Assembly (NCBI GenBank): GCA_036835375.1
Contig: DAITMB010000007.1
Location: 1 to 64,000 of the forward strand
DNA: 64,000 bases
From: JANQTF01 sp036835375
Lineage (GTDB): Bacteria; Bacteroidota; Bacteroidia; J057
Reading direction: 5' to 3'
Positions 36,750 through 45,512 of this stretch are shown piece after piece. Position numbers and translations under genes: made by a program. The stretch's first letter is position 1; the number at the start of each line of letters is the position of its first letter. Under the pieces are notes generated by a model. It worked only from the letters and a program-made list of their open reading frames with translations. It was not told the origin of the DNA and ran no database searches.

Positions 36750-37514
36750 TCAGGCCCAAGGATTCTGGTAACGTCCAAATCGCTGCTTGAGGATCAACAT
36801 GAAATAAGGCATGTCGTCGATCATGTATCGCTTAAACATTCTTTTAGGCTCCTGAGCCATTCTGAATGCCCACTCCATACCAATGTTAGTGATCCACTTC
36901 GGGGATCTTTGCACATTTCCTGCCAAGAAGTCGATCGTCGCCCCGATGGCAAAGAAAATCTGGATCCCAGGCATCCGGTGCTTATTGCGGATGATCCACT
37001 TCTCTTGCTTGGGCGCACCTACGCCCACAGCCAGTACGGTGGCCCCAGAATCGTTGATCATGTCGATGATCTGCTGCTCCTCTTCGGCATCACGCTCAAA
37101 CCCAAAAGGAGGCGAATAGCCTCCAATGACGATATCAGCGTCGCAGCGCTCATTGATGTTTTGCCAGGCGTTGTAGGTGCTTTCTTCGGTGGTGCCACCG
37201 AGCAGGAATACCTTCACCCGATGGGTGTTGTCCTTGTGAAATTCACAAAAAGCAGGAAAAAGATCCGATCCTGCGATCTGTTCCTTGATTTTGCCCTGCT
37301 TTAACCAGCCTGAACTCGCCTTCACGATCTGGCTATCACACACCAAGTGATCTGCTTGGGTATAGACTTCATAGAACTCCTTGTCCTTTTGAAGTTTCAT
37401 GATATGGTCCACGTTCGGTGTGAACACAACCCCTTCCTCGAGATTTTGAAGAAACTCCTGAAAGGTATAATTATCAATGTTCAGATTCAGGATTTGGATT
37501 TTTTCGGTAGCCAT
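36750..37514 (-). CDS. WecG/TagA/CpsF-family glycosyltransferase
   Basis: A 254-residue GT26 transferase that adds the second sugar, typically a ManNAc derivative, to an undecaprenyl-linked first sugar. Family hallmarks are VFTPNVDHIMKLQ, the GSDLFPAF segment and VLAVGVGAPKQEKWI. The start at ATG 37514 was preferred to the longer open frame. It follows the initiating phosphotransferase gene, 104 bp away, so these probably make the first two steps of the lipid-linked precursor. Confidence 0.9.
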   Translation of the reverse strand: MATEKIQILNLNIDNYTFQEFLQNLEEGVVFTPNVDHIMKLQKDKEFYEVYTQADHLVCDSQIVKASSGWLKQGKIKEQIAGSDLFPAFCEFHKDNTHRVKVFLLGGTTEESTYNAWQNINERCDADIVIGGYSPPFGFERDAEEEQQIIDMINDSGATVLAVGVGAPKQEKWIIRNKHRMPGIQIFFAIGATIDFLAGNVQRSPKWITNIGMEWAFRMAQEPKRMFKRYMIDDMPYFMLILKQRFGRYQNPWA

Positions 37515-37618
37515 AGCGCTTTGTGTTCCAGGTTCGTTGTGTGGCAGGTCGATTTGCTGAGCTTTTGTTTCATTTTCACTGATTCTACTCTCATCGAATG
37601 ACCGAAGTATGATGTTTC

Positions 37619-39004
37619 TCAATAAGCGTTTTCCTCCCCACGTACAGCATTCCACACCGTCAGGAAAATGATCTTGATGTCTAGAAACAGGCTCCAGTTT
37701 TCCACATACCAAGCATCGTGCTCCACACGCTTGCGCATCTGCTCCGGATCGGTGGTCTCACCGCGGTAGCCATTGACCTGGGCATAGCCCGTGATTCCCG
37801 GTGTGATGAAATGGCGGAAAAGATACTTATTGATGATGCGAGAGTACTCGTCGGTATGTTTGAGCATGTGAGGCCGTGGACCCACCACCGACATGTCTCC
37901 TTGCAGCACATTGATGAATTGCGGAAACTCATCCAGGCTCGTTTTGCGAAGAATCGCTCCAATTCGCGTGATGCGCTTGTCATTTTTGGTGGCTTGCACG
38001 GCGTCGGAGTCCTTGTTGACAGTCATTGTGCGAAACTTGTAGCACAAGAAATCGCGCCCATTTTTACCTGTACGAAGCTGGCGGAAGAAAATCGGCCCCT
38101 TGGACTCTAGCTTGATGAGCAACCCTACGACCGGAATCAAAATTGGAAACACGGTCAAAATCACAAATCCCGAGAACGCTATGTCAAATCCTCGCTTGAG
38201 GGTCTTGTTGAACACTGTGCTCAGTGGTTCTTTGCGCAGACTCAAAATCGGTGTATGACCAAAAAAATCGACGTTGACCGATCGTGGTCCCAGCTTTTTG
38301 AAATCTGTCACCATGCGAAAATAGACGAAGTTGTCATCGGCGAAGTCGGACAATTCTTCAATCAAATCGTCGTCAAGAAGGTTGAGTGACATGTAGATTT
38401 CATTCACTCTTTCCTCCTTGCAAAAGGTTTTCAATGCATCAATCTCGTCGCGAATCAGTTGCTTACGCTCCTCCTCGGTCATGCGTGGGTCGATGATGCG
38501 AAGGAAGCGGTAAATGGTTGTGTTTTTGGCGTCAAAATGCTCGTATAATTCTTGAATTCCTTCATCGTCACCCACAAGGGCAATTTTCCGGATGGTATAG
38601 GTCATGCTGTTGTAGTAGCGATAGGCCAGCAGCATGATGGCGCGGAAGGCAAAAATCGCCACCGAAGAGGAGACGTAGGTGTAGAGAAGATACTCGCGGG
38701 AAAGGATGTGCATTTTGGTCGAGACGATGAAGAGCGTCACGATGAAAATGTGCACGAAAAGCGTAGCGCCGAAGCTTTGAAGAAACAAATTGAGATTGAG
38801 CAGCTTACGTTGCTCATAGGCACTGGTAAACAGCGCTGCCAACACCCAGGCGAGGGTGAAGGTGATAAAAAAGAAAAGATATGAGTCGGAAGGATCGCCA
38901 TACTCGCCAAAGCGGAGATAATAGGCGAGCTTACAACTCAGGTTGATGATGATAAACTCAATGACAAGGACAAATGCCTTGAAGATTTTCCGATTGCTAT
39001 TCAT
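37619..39004 (-). CDS. Polyprenyl glycosylphosphotransferase (initiating sugar transferase)
   Basis: A 461-residue membrane protein with four or five N-terminal helices, a CoA-binding-like middle domain (KIALVGDDEGIQEL), and the C-terminal catalytic domain: KRGFDIAFSG, KLESKGPIFFRQLRTGKNGRD ends past the second basic helix, TSLDEFPQFINVL, VGPRP and PGITGYAQVNGYRG. This is the WbaP/WcaJ/ExoY superfamily, which transfers a sugar 1-phosphate to undecaprenyl phosphate. It is the first gene of the ten-gene minus-strand operon, after a 550 bp region, as is typical of glycan loci. Confidence 0.93.
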   Translation of the reverse strand: MNSNRKIFKAFVLVIEFIIINLSCKLAYYLRFGEYGDPSDSYLFFFITFTLAWVLAALFTSAYEQRKLLNLNLFLQSFGATLFVHIFIVTLFIVSTKMHILSREYLLYTYVSSSVAIFAFRAIMLLAYRYYNSMTYTIRKIALVGDDEGIQELYEHFDAKNTTIYRFLRIIDPRMTEEERKQLIRDEIDALKTFCKEERVNEIYMSLNLLDDDLIEELSDFADDNFVYFRMVTDFKKLGPRSVNVDFFGHTPILSLRKEPLSTVFNKTLKRGFDIAFSGFVILTVFPILIPVVGLLIKLESKGPIFFRQLRTGKNGRDFLCYKFRTMTVNKDSDAVQATKNDKRITRIGAILRKTSLDEFPQFINVLQGDMSVVGPRPHMLKHTDEYSRIINKYLFRHFITPGITGYAQVNGYRGETTDPEQMRKRVEHDAWYVENWSLFLDIKIIFLTVWNAVRGEENAY

Positions 39005-39558
39005 AATTGGCAATCCTTCAACGAAGGCGTTCGAGGTGAAAACGGAGGAAAAAGTGAGGCCCCAGGATAGGACGTTTGGCTGAGAGATTTACACGGACCA
39101 AAGAACATGTGAAGCCGATCCCGATTTGGTACTTTTTTCTTCACGGAACCAAAGATAGGCGCATAAGCTGGCCCTTTGCGTGGATCTCCGCTCAGTCGCA
39201 GGGTTCGTTCGTTGAATGGTTACAGAAGCTCCCCAAATGGGAACTTTCTTACATTCGTATGGTCCAAGCAAGCGATACAGACCCTGATTTGGTAACATTT
39301 GGCTCATTCTCGCCTATTCCTGCACAAAAAAGGACGTTGGGAAGGCCCGAGAAAATCCTTACTTTTGTTCCGGGAATTTGTGAGAACATTTTACCGCAAC
39401 GATCATTCGTCAATGTTCCAATCTCCTCAAATCTACCGAGCGCGGTGGGCTCACATCTGCTCTTTTTCAGATATTCTTACTTCCCAACAGGAATGCTGAT
39501 TTCCTGATTTACACGAAGTTCCAATCGCCGGACGGCTTCAAATCGTTTCGAATACAAC
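39005..39558. other. Gene-free divergent region upstream of the glycan operon
   Basis: About 554 bp between the first gene of the polysaccharide operon and nuoE. No real gene is seen on either strand. It must carry the operon promoter; I found no inverted repeats suggestive of an invertible promoter. Confidence 0.5.
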
Positions 39559-40104
39559 ATGGCAGACAACACGGTATTTGAATTTTCGCAGGCAGAGTTG
39601 GCAGAGATCCAGCGTCACATTGCCAAGTATCCCGAGAGCCGCTCTGCGGTGATGCCTGCCTTGTGGATGGCCCAGGAGAAGTTTGGCTGGTTGTCTCCTG
39701 AAGCGCTCAAGTTGGTCGCAGACACCCTCGAACTGCCCTACTCTCACGTGTATGGCGTGGCATCCTTCTACACGATGTACTTCCTGGAGCCTGTACCCAA
39801 GCATTTGATCGAGGTCTGTACCTGCTTCACTTGCAGCGTCACGGGTGGTGAAGAGATGCTGGCCTATGTGCGGGAAAAAATTCAGGCCGATGAAAAAGGC
39901 TTCGGGAAAGATGGACGGATCTGGTGCCGCGCGGCGGAGTGCCTGGGTGCTTGCGATACGGCCCCAGTAGCCCAAGTCACCAATCGCCGCTATGTTCATA
40001 ATCTCACCAAAGACTCCGTGGACGAACTCATTGATCAGCTACACCGGGACGAAGAAATTCCGTTTAGCTCCATTCCAATCCAGGATCAGACAAGCTTTCA
40101 ATAG
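39559..40104 (+). CDS. nuoE: NADH-quinone oxidoreductase 24-kDa subunit
   Basis: The 181-residue thioredoxin-like subunit of respiratory complex I holds the [2Fe-2S] cluster N1a. Ligands are visible as the C-x4-C pair in VCTCFTCSVTGG (two of its three cysteines) and the C-x3-C pair in ECLGACDTAP; MPALWMAQEKFGWL and GVASFYTMYF are conserved. The surrounding genes are not nuo genes, so this is an isolated copy. It could serve complex I assembled from elsewhere or a hydrogenase/formate dehydrogenase module. Confidence 0.93.
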   Translation: MADNTVFEFSQAELAEIQRHIAKYPESRSAVMPALWMAQEKFGWLSPEALKLVADTLELPYSHVYGVASFYTMYFLEPVPKHLIEVCTCFTCSVTGGEEMLAYVREKIQADEKGFGKDGRIWCRAAECLGACDTAPVAQVTNRRYVHNLTKDSVDELIDQLHRDEEIPFSSIPIQDQTSFQ

Positions 40105-40200
40105 CTTGTCGCTACGTGTTCCAGCGCGGAACATTCCCCCAAAACAAGTCTGTAAGCACCATATTCCACCGTTTCTCCAAGAAACTCTCCCACAAGCAAC

Positions 40201-41316
40201 ATGAAATATCTCCAGAAAAAGCCCGCCTATCTTCTGCTGGAAGATGGGCTTTTTTTCGAAGGAATGGCCGTCGGAAAAGAAGGAAGCACCACCGGTGAAC
40301 TTTGCTTCAACACCAGTATGACTGGCTATCAGGAAGTCTTCACCGACCCTTCTTACTACGGGCAGATTCTCATTGAGACACACACCCACATTGGCAACTA
40401 TGGCGTCCACAACTTGGAGTATGAGTCTTCCTCTGCCAAAATTGCCGGGTTGATTGTGCGAAATTTTACCACCCTCTATTCACGTGCCGACGCGGAGCAG
40501 TCCCTTGACTCTTTCCTCAAGCACAACAACATTGTCGGGATTGCCGACGTGGACACGCGTGCGCTGGTGACACACATCCGGGACAAGGGCGCCATGAATG
40601 CCGTTATTTCCAGCGAAATCGGCTCCCGCAAGGACCTTCAAAAAATACTCAAGGATTGTCCGCCGATGAAGGGCCTGGAGCTCTCTTCGAAGGTAAGCAC
40701 AGTCACGCCTTACTTTCATGGTGATCCGGGATCGCCTTACCGCGTAGCAGTGCTGGATGTCGGAGTCAAAAAGAATATCTTGGAAAATCTCGCCAAGCGA
40801 GGCTGCTACCTGAAGGTGTTTCCTGCCAAAGCGAACTACCGCGAGCTCAAATCTTTCGCTCCTCACGGATACTTCATCTCCAATGGTCCCGGCGACCCAG
40901 CGGCGATGCCTTATGCCATCGACACGTTGCGCGACATTCTCCGCGCAGACGAGCCTCTCTTTGGGATCTGCCTGGGCCACCAACTCCTCGCACTTGCAAG
41001 CGGAGTGGACACCTACAAGTTGCACACGGGCCATCGGGGAGCCAACCACCCTGTGAAAAATCTCATGACGGGCAAAAGCCAGATCACTTCTCAAAATCAC
41101 GGATTTGGAGTGAGCAGGACCGCCATTGAGACCAATCCCAATGTGGTCATTACTCACCTCAACCTGAATGATCAGACCATCGAAGGCATTCGTATTCGGA
41201 ACAAGCGCGCCTTCTCAGTCCAGTTTCACCCCGAAGCCTCACCTGGTCCACATGATAATTTTTATCTCTTCGATGATTTCATCGAACTGATGGAGGACGT
41301 CAAAGCGCTGGCCTGA
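40201..41316 (+). CDS. carA: Carbamoyl-phosphate synthase small subunit
   Basis: Supplies ammonia from glutamine for carbamoyl phosphate synthesis (pyrimidines and arginine). The 371 residues have the CarA N-terminal domain (LLLEDGLFFEGMAVG, GELCFNTSMTGYQEVFTDPSY), and the class I amidotransferase with LFGICLGHQLLALA (nucleophile Cys), and QFHPEASPGPHD carrying the catalytic His and Glu. Length is normal. carB is not in the window. Starts 96 bp after nuoE, with no clear terminator between. Confidence 0.96.
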   Translation: MKYLQKKPAYLLLEDGLFFEGMAVGKEGSTTGELCFNTSMTGYQEVFTDPSYYGQILIETHTHIGNYGVHNLEYESSSAKIAGLIVRNFTTLYSRADAEQSLDSFLKHNNIVGIADVDTRALVTHIRDKGAMNAVISSEIGSRKDLQKILKDCPPMKGLELSSKVSTVTPYFHGDPGSPYRVAVLDVGVKKNILENLAKRGCYLKVFPAKANYRELKSFAPHGYFISNGPGDPAAMPYAIDTLRDILRADEPLFGICLGHQLLALASGVDTYKLHTGHRGANHPVKNLMTGKSQITSQNHGFGVSRTAIETNPNVVITHLNLNDQTIEGIRIRNKRAFSVQFHPEASPGPHDNFYLFDDFIELMEDVKALA

Positions 41317-41386
41317 GAGGGAGAAGGATCGCAGGTCTCATGAGGCACATCGCTTTGTGGTATCTTCCAAGTAACAAGTAATATAG

Positions 41387-41425
41387 GGCAAGGCGGAATA
41401 TGACTAAATGAATTTCCGCCTTGTC
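41387..41425 (+). terminator. Stem-loop after carA
   Basis: GGCAAGGCGGAA and TTCCGCCTTGTC pair over 12 bases (one G-U) around a 15-base loop in the carA-thrA interval. There is no immediate T run, so it may be a weak terminator or an mRNA-stabilising hairpin. Confidence 0.4.
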
Positions 41426-41522
41426 CATAGCAGTATCCTCTTTTTCCAAGTTCCCGTCTATATTTGCTTCTAGTCGCGTCCAAAGTCAGGAATCTGGGTA
41501 TCCCCAAAGCCATCGTCTCCTC

Positions 41523-43985
41523 ATGAAAGTCCTTAAATTCGGTGGCTCCTCTGTGGCCAATGCCGAGCGAATCGACCGCGTCGCCCGGATCGTCCAATCC
41601 TATGTAAATCGTGGAGAGAAAGTAGCCGTAGTGGTCTCTGCGATGGGAGGGGTCACAGACACCCTCATTCAGATGAGCCGTGTGGCTGCTAGTGGAAATT
41701 CCGATTACCAGACCATTCTAGAGGCATTTTCTGCTCGACACAGAGAAGTGGTCATGGCCTTGGTCACCCGGCCGGACCTTCACAAACCCGTGTATGAAGA
41801 GATTCTTGAAGGACAACAAGAACTGGGCAACCTGCTCCAGGGACTGTTTCTTACACGCGACCTCACCCCACGTACCCTCGACTACATTCAAAGCTTTGGG
41901 GAAAGATCCTGCGCATTCATGCTGGCCCAAGTGCTGAACAACTATGGCACAGCAGCCCGGTACGTCAATGCCCGCCAGCTCATTATCACCAATGACAATT
42001 ATGGCTCGGCCAAGATCTTTGCCGAAGAGACCACCCGAAATATCACTGAGCATTTTCGCACCTACCCCGACGAGGTGTCGGTCGTAACAGGCTTTATCGC
42101 ATCGACGCGCGATGGCATCACCACGACCTTGGGCCGCGGCGGCTCAGATTACACGGCTTCCCTCATCGGGTCTGCGCTCGGGGCAGAAGAAATTCAGATT
42201 TGGACCGATGTAAATGGCGTGATGACGGCGGACCCCCGCCGCGTGAGCCAAGCCTTTCCGGTGAGGAGCATGAGCTACGAAGAGGCACTAGAGATGTCGC
42301 ACTTCGGTGCGCGGGTGATTTATCCTCCGACCATCATTCCTGCGCTCGAAAAAAAGATTCCCATTCGAATCAAAAATACCTTCAACCCGAGCGATGAAGG
42401 AACCTTGATCTCCGACCATCCCGATCCCTACACTCACACAGTCAAAGGCATTTCGTCGATCAGCGACATTTCCCTCATTACCCTGGAGGGCTCTGGCCTA
42501 TTTGGAGCGAGCAGCTTCGCCGCACGGCTTTTCAACACCTTGGCGAACAAAAATATCAATGCCATCCTCATCACGCAAGGCTCCTCGGAGCACTCCATCT
42601 CCTTTGCCATCAGGCCAGAAGATGCTGAAATTGCTCGAAGGGGCATCGAGCAAGAGTTTGCCCTTGAGATGAAAGCCAAACTCATCGAACCCGTCCACGT
42701 GCTCCCTGGCCTCGCTGTGATCGCAGTCATCGGCGACAACATGAAGTCGCGCCCGGGCATTTCTGGAAAGTTTTTCACAGCGCTAGGCAAGAATGGAATC
42801 AACGTCATTGTCACAGCGCAGGGATCTTCCGAGCGGAATATTTCGGTAGTGATCCAACGCGAAGACGAGGCAAAAGCCCTGACTGCCGTCCACGATGTGT
42901 TCTTTCTATCAGAATTCTATGTCCTCAATTTATTCGTAGTCGGTGTCGGGTTGATCGGAAGCACCTTATTGGAGCAAATCAGAGCACAACGCGCCTTCTT
43001 GCAGGAAGAGCAATTTGTGCAAATTCGCGTGGTAGGCTTATCAAATAGCAAGAAAATGATCTTTGATCCGCAGGGCGTCAATCTGGATCAGTGGCGGCTC
43101 AGCCTCGACACATCAGAAAATGTAGCAGATTTGGGCACCTTTGTCGAGCGAATGAAGCAGATGAATCTTCCCAACAGTGTCTTTGTGGACAACACCGCGG
43201 AAGAAAGCATTCGGCACTACTATGCAGATATTTTGCGCCACGCCATCAGCATTTCTACCCCCAACAAAGTCGCTGTTTCGGCTGAATTTGAAAACTATCA
43301 GTTGCTAAAGCGCCTGGCGGAGGAAAATAGTGTCAAGTTTTTCTATGAGACCAATGTAGGCGCAGGGCTTCCGGTGCTCACCACGCTCACCGACCTGGTG
43401 AACTCCGGAGACAAGATCCTCAAGATTGAGGGCGTGCTCTCGGGTTCGCTTTCCTTTATTTTCAATCATTTTGGAGAAGGTACCCGCTTTTCCGACATCG
43501 TGAAACAAGCCCGCGAAAAAGGCTACACCGAGCCTGACCCAAGGGTGGATCTTTCTGGTAAAGATGTCGCTAGAAAATTGCTCATCCTTGCTCGTGAGTC
43601 GCGCAAAGCCATGGAAATGGATGATATGGAGATCGACAATCTTCTCCCTTTGCCCTGTATGGAAGCGCCCACGGTAGCCGAATTTTTCGATCAGTTGGAG
43701 CAACACGATGCCCACTTCGAAGCCATGCGCCTTGCTGCAAGCCAAGATGGTAAAGTCCTGCGATTCATCGCGACTCTTGCAGGTGACCGAGCCTTTATTT
43801 CGCTTCAATCTGTAGGACCTGAAAGCCCCTTCTACCAGCTCAGCGGCAGCGATAACATGATTGTATTCACCACCACACGCTACCAAGAGCGGCCCCTGGT
43901 CATCAAAGGGCCGGGAGCCGGAGCAGAAGTGACTGCTGCTGGCGTCTTTGCGGAAATTCTGCGAATTGGATATTACCTTTCCTAA
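41523..43985 (+). CDS. thrA: Bifunctional aspartate kinase/homoserine dehydrogenase
   Basis: Catalyses the first and third steps from aspartate to threonine and methionine. The 820 residues begin with the kinase (MKVLKFGGSSVANAERI, GRGGSDYTASLIG) followed by two ACT-like regulatory domains (SLITLEGSG, VIAVIGDNM). The C-terminal homoserine dehydrogenase has FVVGVGLIGSTLLEQI, KVAVSAEFENY, and EGVLSGSLSFIF. Allosteric control by threonine is expected from the ACT domains. The ATG at 41523 gives the canonical start. thrB and thrC are not downstream. Confidence 0.95.
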   Translation: MKVLKFGGSSVANAERIDRVARIVQSYVNRGEKVAVVVSAMGGVTDTLIQMSRVAASGNSDYQTILEAFSARHREVVMALVTRPDLHKPVYEEILEGQQELGNLLQGLFLTRDLTPRTLDYIQSFGERSCAFMLAQVLNNYGTAARYVNARQLIITNDNYGSAKIFAEETTRNITEHFRTYPDEVSVVTGFIASTRDGITTTLGRGGSDYTASLIGSALGAEEIQIWTDVNGVMTADPRRVSQAFPVRSMSYEEALEMSHFGARVIYPPTIIPALEKKIPIRIKNTFNPSDEGTLISDHPDPYTHTVKGISSISDISLITLEGSGLFGASSFAARLFNTLANKNINAILITQGSSEHSISFAIRPEDAEIARRGIEQEFALEMKAKLIEPVHVLPGLAVIAVIGDNMKSRPGISGKFFTALGKNGINVIVTAQGSSERNISVVIQREDEAKALTAVHDVFFLSEFYVLNLFVVGVGLIGSTLLEQIRAQRAFLQEEQFVQIRVVGLSNSKKMIFDPQGVNLDQWRLSLDTSENVADLGTFVERMKQMNLPNSVFVDNTAEESIRHYYADILRHAISISTPNKVAVSAEFENYQLLKRLAEENSVKFFYETNVGAGLPVLTTLTDLVNSGDKILKIEGVLSGSLSFIFNHFGEGTRFSDIVKQAREKGYTEPDPRVDLSGKDVARKLLILARESRKAMEMDDMEIDNLLPLPCMEAPTVAEFFDQLEQHDAHFEAMRLAASQDGKVLRFIATLAGDRAFISLQSVGPESPFYQLSGSDNMIVFTTTRYQERPLVIKGPGAGAEVTAAGVFAEILRIGYYLS

Positions 43986-44016
43986 GGCGTCGTGCCATTT
44001 TTCTTGGGCGCCCTCG

Positions 44017-45387
44017 CTACGCTGGCACAAGCAATTGATCTCGCTCGTATTGCTGCTGAAGTCGAAGAAACTCATTTTTGAAAGCCAGCATGATCATGAA
44101 GCTCATCATCATCACCTCGTTGTAGGAACGATTATGGTTGCCAAAATTACTCTCTAATGCCCCGGAAAGCACGTAGTAGAGTGACATTCCCACAAACACC
44201 AGGGCGACCTTAAAGCCCCGTTTATACAGATAAATCGCGCCGTTCATGACTGCGAGGCTGCTAATCATGAACACCAGCACGCCCAGGTAGCCAATATCGA
44301 AGAAGACCTGAAAGAAAAAGTTGTGGGTCACGATGAGGTCATAGCCATATTCATACTCGTCCTCGCCGAACCACATGACGTAGTTTTTGGATACTCCGGC
44401 GGTGGACTGGCCATGCTCTCCCCACCCGAAGAGGTGTTGCATCTTGAACTTTTCAATTTCCTTGATACATTCGGCCCAGATGTGGGTTCGGCCCGACATG
44501 GTCGTCACGTTTTCGGTGTCGCCCGTGCGGCTAAAAGTGGACAAGAAGGAGGCGCTGCTCATGGCTTGCAAGCCCAGCATGAAGGCAAAAGGGAGAAGCG
44601 GCACGGACAGAACGAAAATTCGCAAAAAGCCCGTAGCATTGCTAAAATAGGTAATGGCCACCAAGCCAATGCCCGCCACGGCCATCAAGGCTGTGCCTCG
44701 AGAGTCGGCAATTAGCATGAAAATGATCGAGAAAAGCAGGATCGCCAGAATCCAAATGTTGTCTTTGATACTTTTCTTGACCACATACCAATAAATCGAA
44801 GCCATGATAAATGTCGCTCCCGCCCAGATAGACACCGTATTTGGGTGCATCGAAGCGGTGTAGGGAATCATTTTTTTCATTAGCTGAATGCCAAATAGCT
44901 TCAGCAAAACGTTGAGTTCTCCCCCGCGTTGGAGCGGTGTTCGCGGATCTTTGTATCCGACAAAGTACAAGAAGCAGTAAAAGGTCAAAACGACACCGAT
45001 GATGATCAAAAACCGGAACACGACCCGATTGAAGACGAGCTCGAAATCCTGCCCTTTTCTCACCTCAGCCCCCACCCAAAGATAGCAAACGAGATTGAGG
45101 AAGATGATAGAAAAACAGTCGTTGATCGTTCCTACGGCGGTAGCTGTGGGGTAAGCGGTCCGCAACAGACTCACGGCAAAGAGCAACAAGAAAATGAACC
45201 AAATGCCCAAATGCGTCGTCGTCTTAACCCGAGGAAAGAAGATCTTTCCATGACCTTTGAGCAAATAATGAAGGGCCCCGAGCAACAACACGGAGTTCGG
45301 CAAAAACTTCAGCAACTGCGCACCCATGCCGTCGAGCACGACGGTTCGAAGGTTTTGCAGAAAGAAGTATCCCAAAATATACTCCAT
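44017..45387 (-). CDS. O-antigen ligase/polymerase-like membrane protein
   Basis: A 456-residue protein with ten or more hydrophobic segments and a large extracytoplasmic loop containing a basic-acidic motif region (GRTHIWAECIKEIEKF ... LFGWGEHGQ and THNFFFQVFFDIG), the Wzy_C/WaaL pattern. Such enzymes polymerise undecaprenyl-linked repeat units or ligate glycan to lipid A. Located downstream of the flippase gene on the same strand. Choice between Wzy and WaaL is not possible from the sequence. Confidence 0.85.
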   Translation of the reverse strand: MEYILGYFFLQNLRTVVLDGMGAQLLKFLPNSVLLLGALHYLLKGHGKIFFPRVKTTTHLGIWFIFLLLFAVSLLRTAYPTATAVGTINDCFSIIFLNLVCYLWVGAEVRKGQDFELVFNRVVFRFLIIIGVVLTFYCFLYFVGYKDPRTPLQRGGELNVLLKLFGIQLMKKMIPYTASMHPNTVSIWAGATFIMASIYWYVVKKSIKDNIWILAILLFSIIFMLIADSRGTALMAVAGIGLVAITYFSNATGFLRIFVLSVPLLPFAFMLGLQAMSSASFLSTFSRTGDTENVTTMSGRTHIWAECIKEIEKFKMQHLFGWGEHGQSTAGVSKNYVMWFGEDEYEYGYDLIVTHNFFFQVFFDIGYLGVLVFMISSLAVMNGAIYLYKRGFKVALVFVGMSLYYVLSGALESNFGNHNRSYNEVMMMSFMIMLAFKNEFLRLQQQYERDQLLVPA

Positions 45388-45434
45388 GAATCAGTAGATG
45401 AAGGTGTGACGCGTGCGAATCAATAGGTGAAAGC

Positions 45435-45479
45435 GCAGGAAAAAGGGGAATCTTAAGATCAATTTCCCCTTTTTCCTGC
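45435..45479. terminator. 16-bp perfect hairpin between flippase and ligase genes
   Basis: GCAGGAAAAAGGGGAA (45435-45450) and TTCCCCTTTTTCCTGC (45464-45479) pair perfectly around a 13-base loop. On the plus strand TGTTTT follows. On the minus strand no T run follows, so its action on the operon is unclear; it may be a partial attenuator. Confidence 0.5.
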
Positions 45480-45512
45480 TGTTTTAGACAAATATCGGGA
45501 AGAACGCGGTGG

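Noticed and set aside
39076..39507. 143-codon plus-strand reading frame in the glycan operon upstream region
   Set aside because: No family or signal features and no fit to the neighbours; likely chance.
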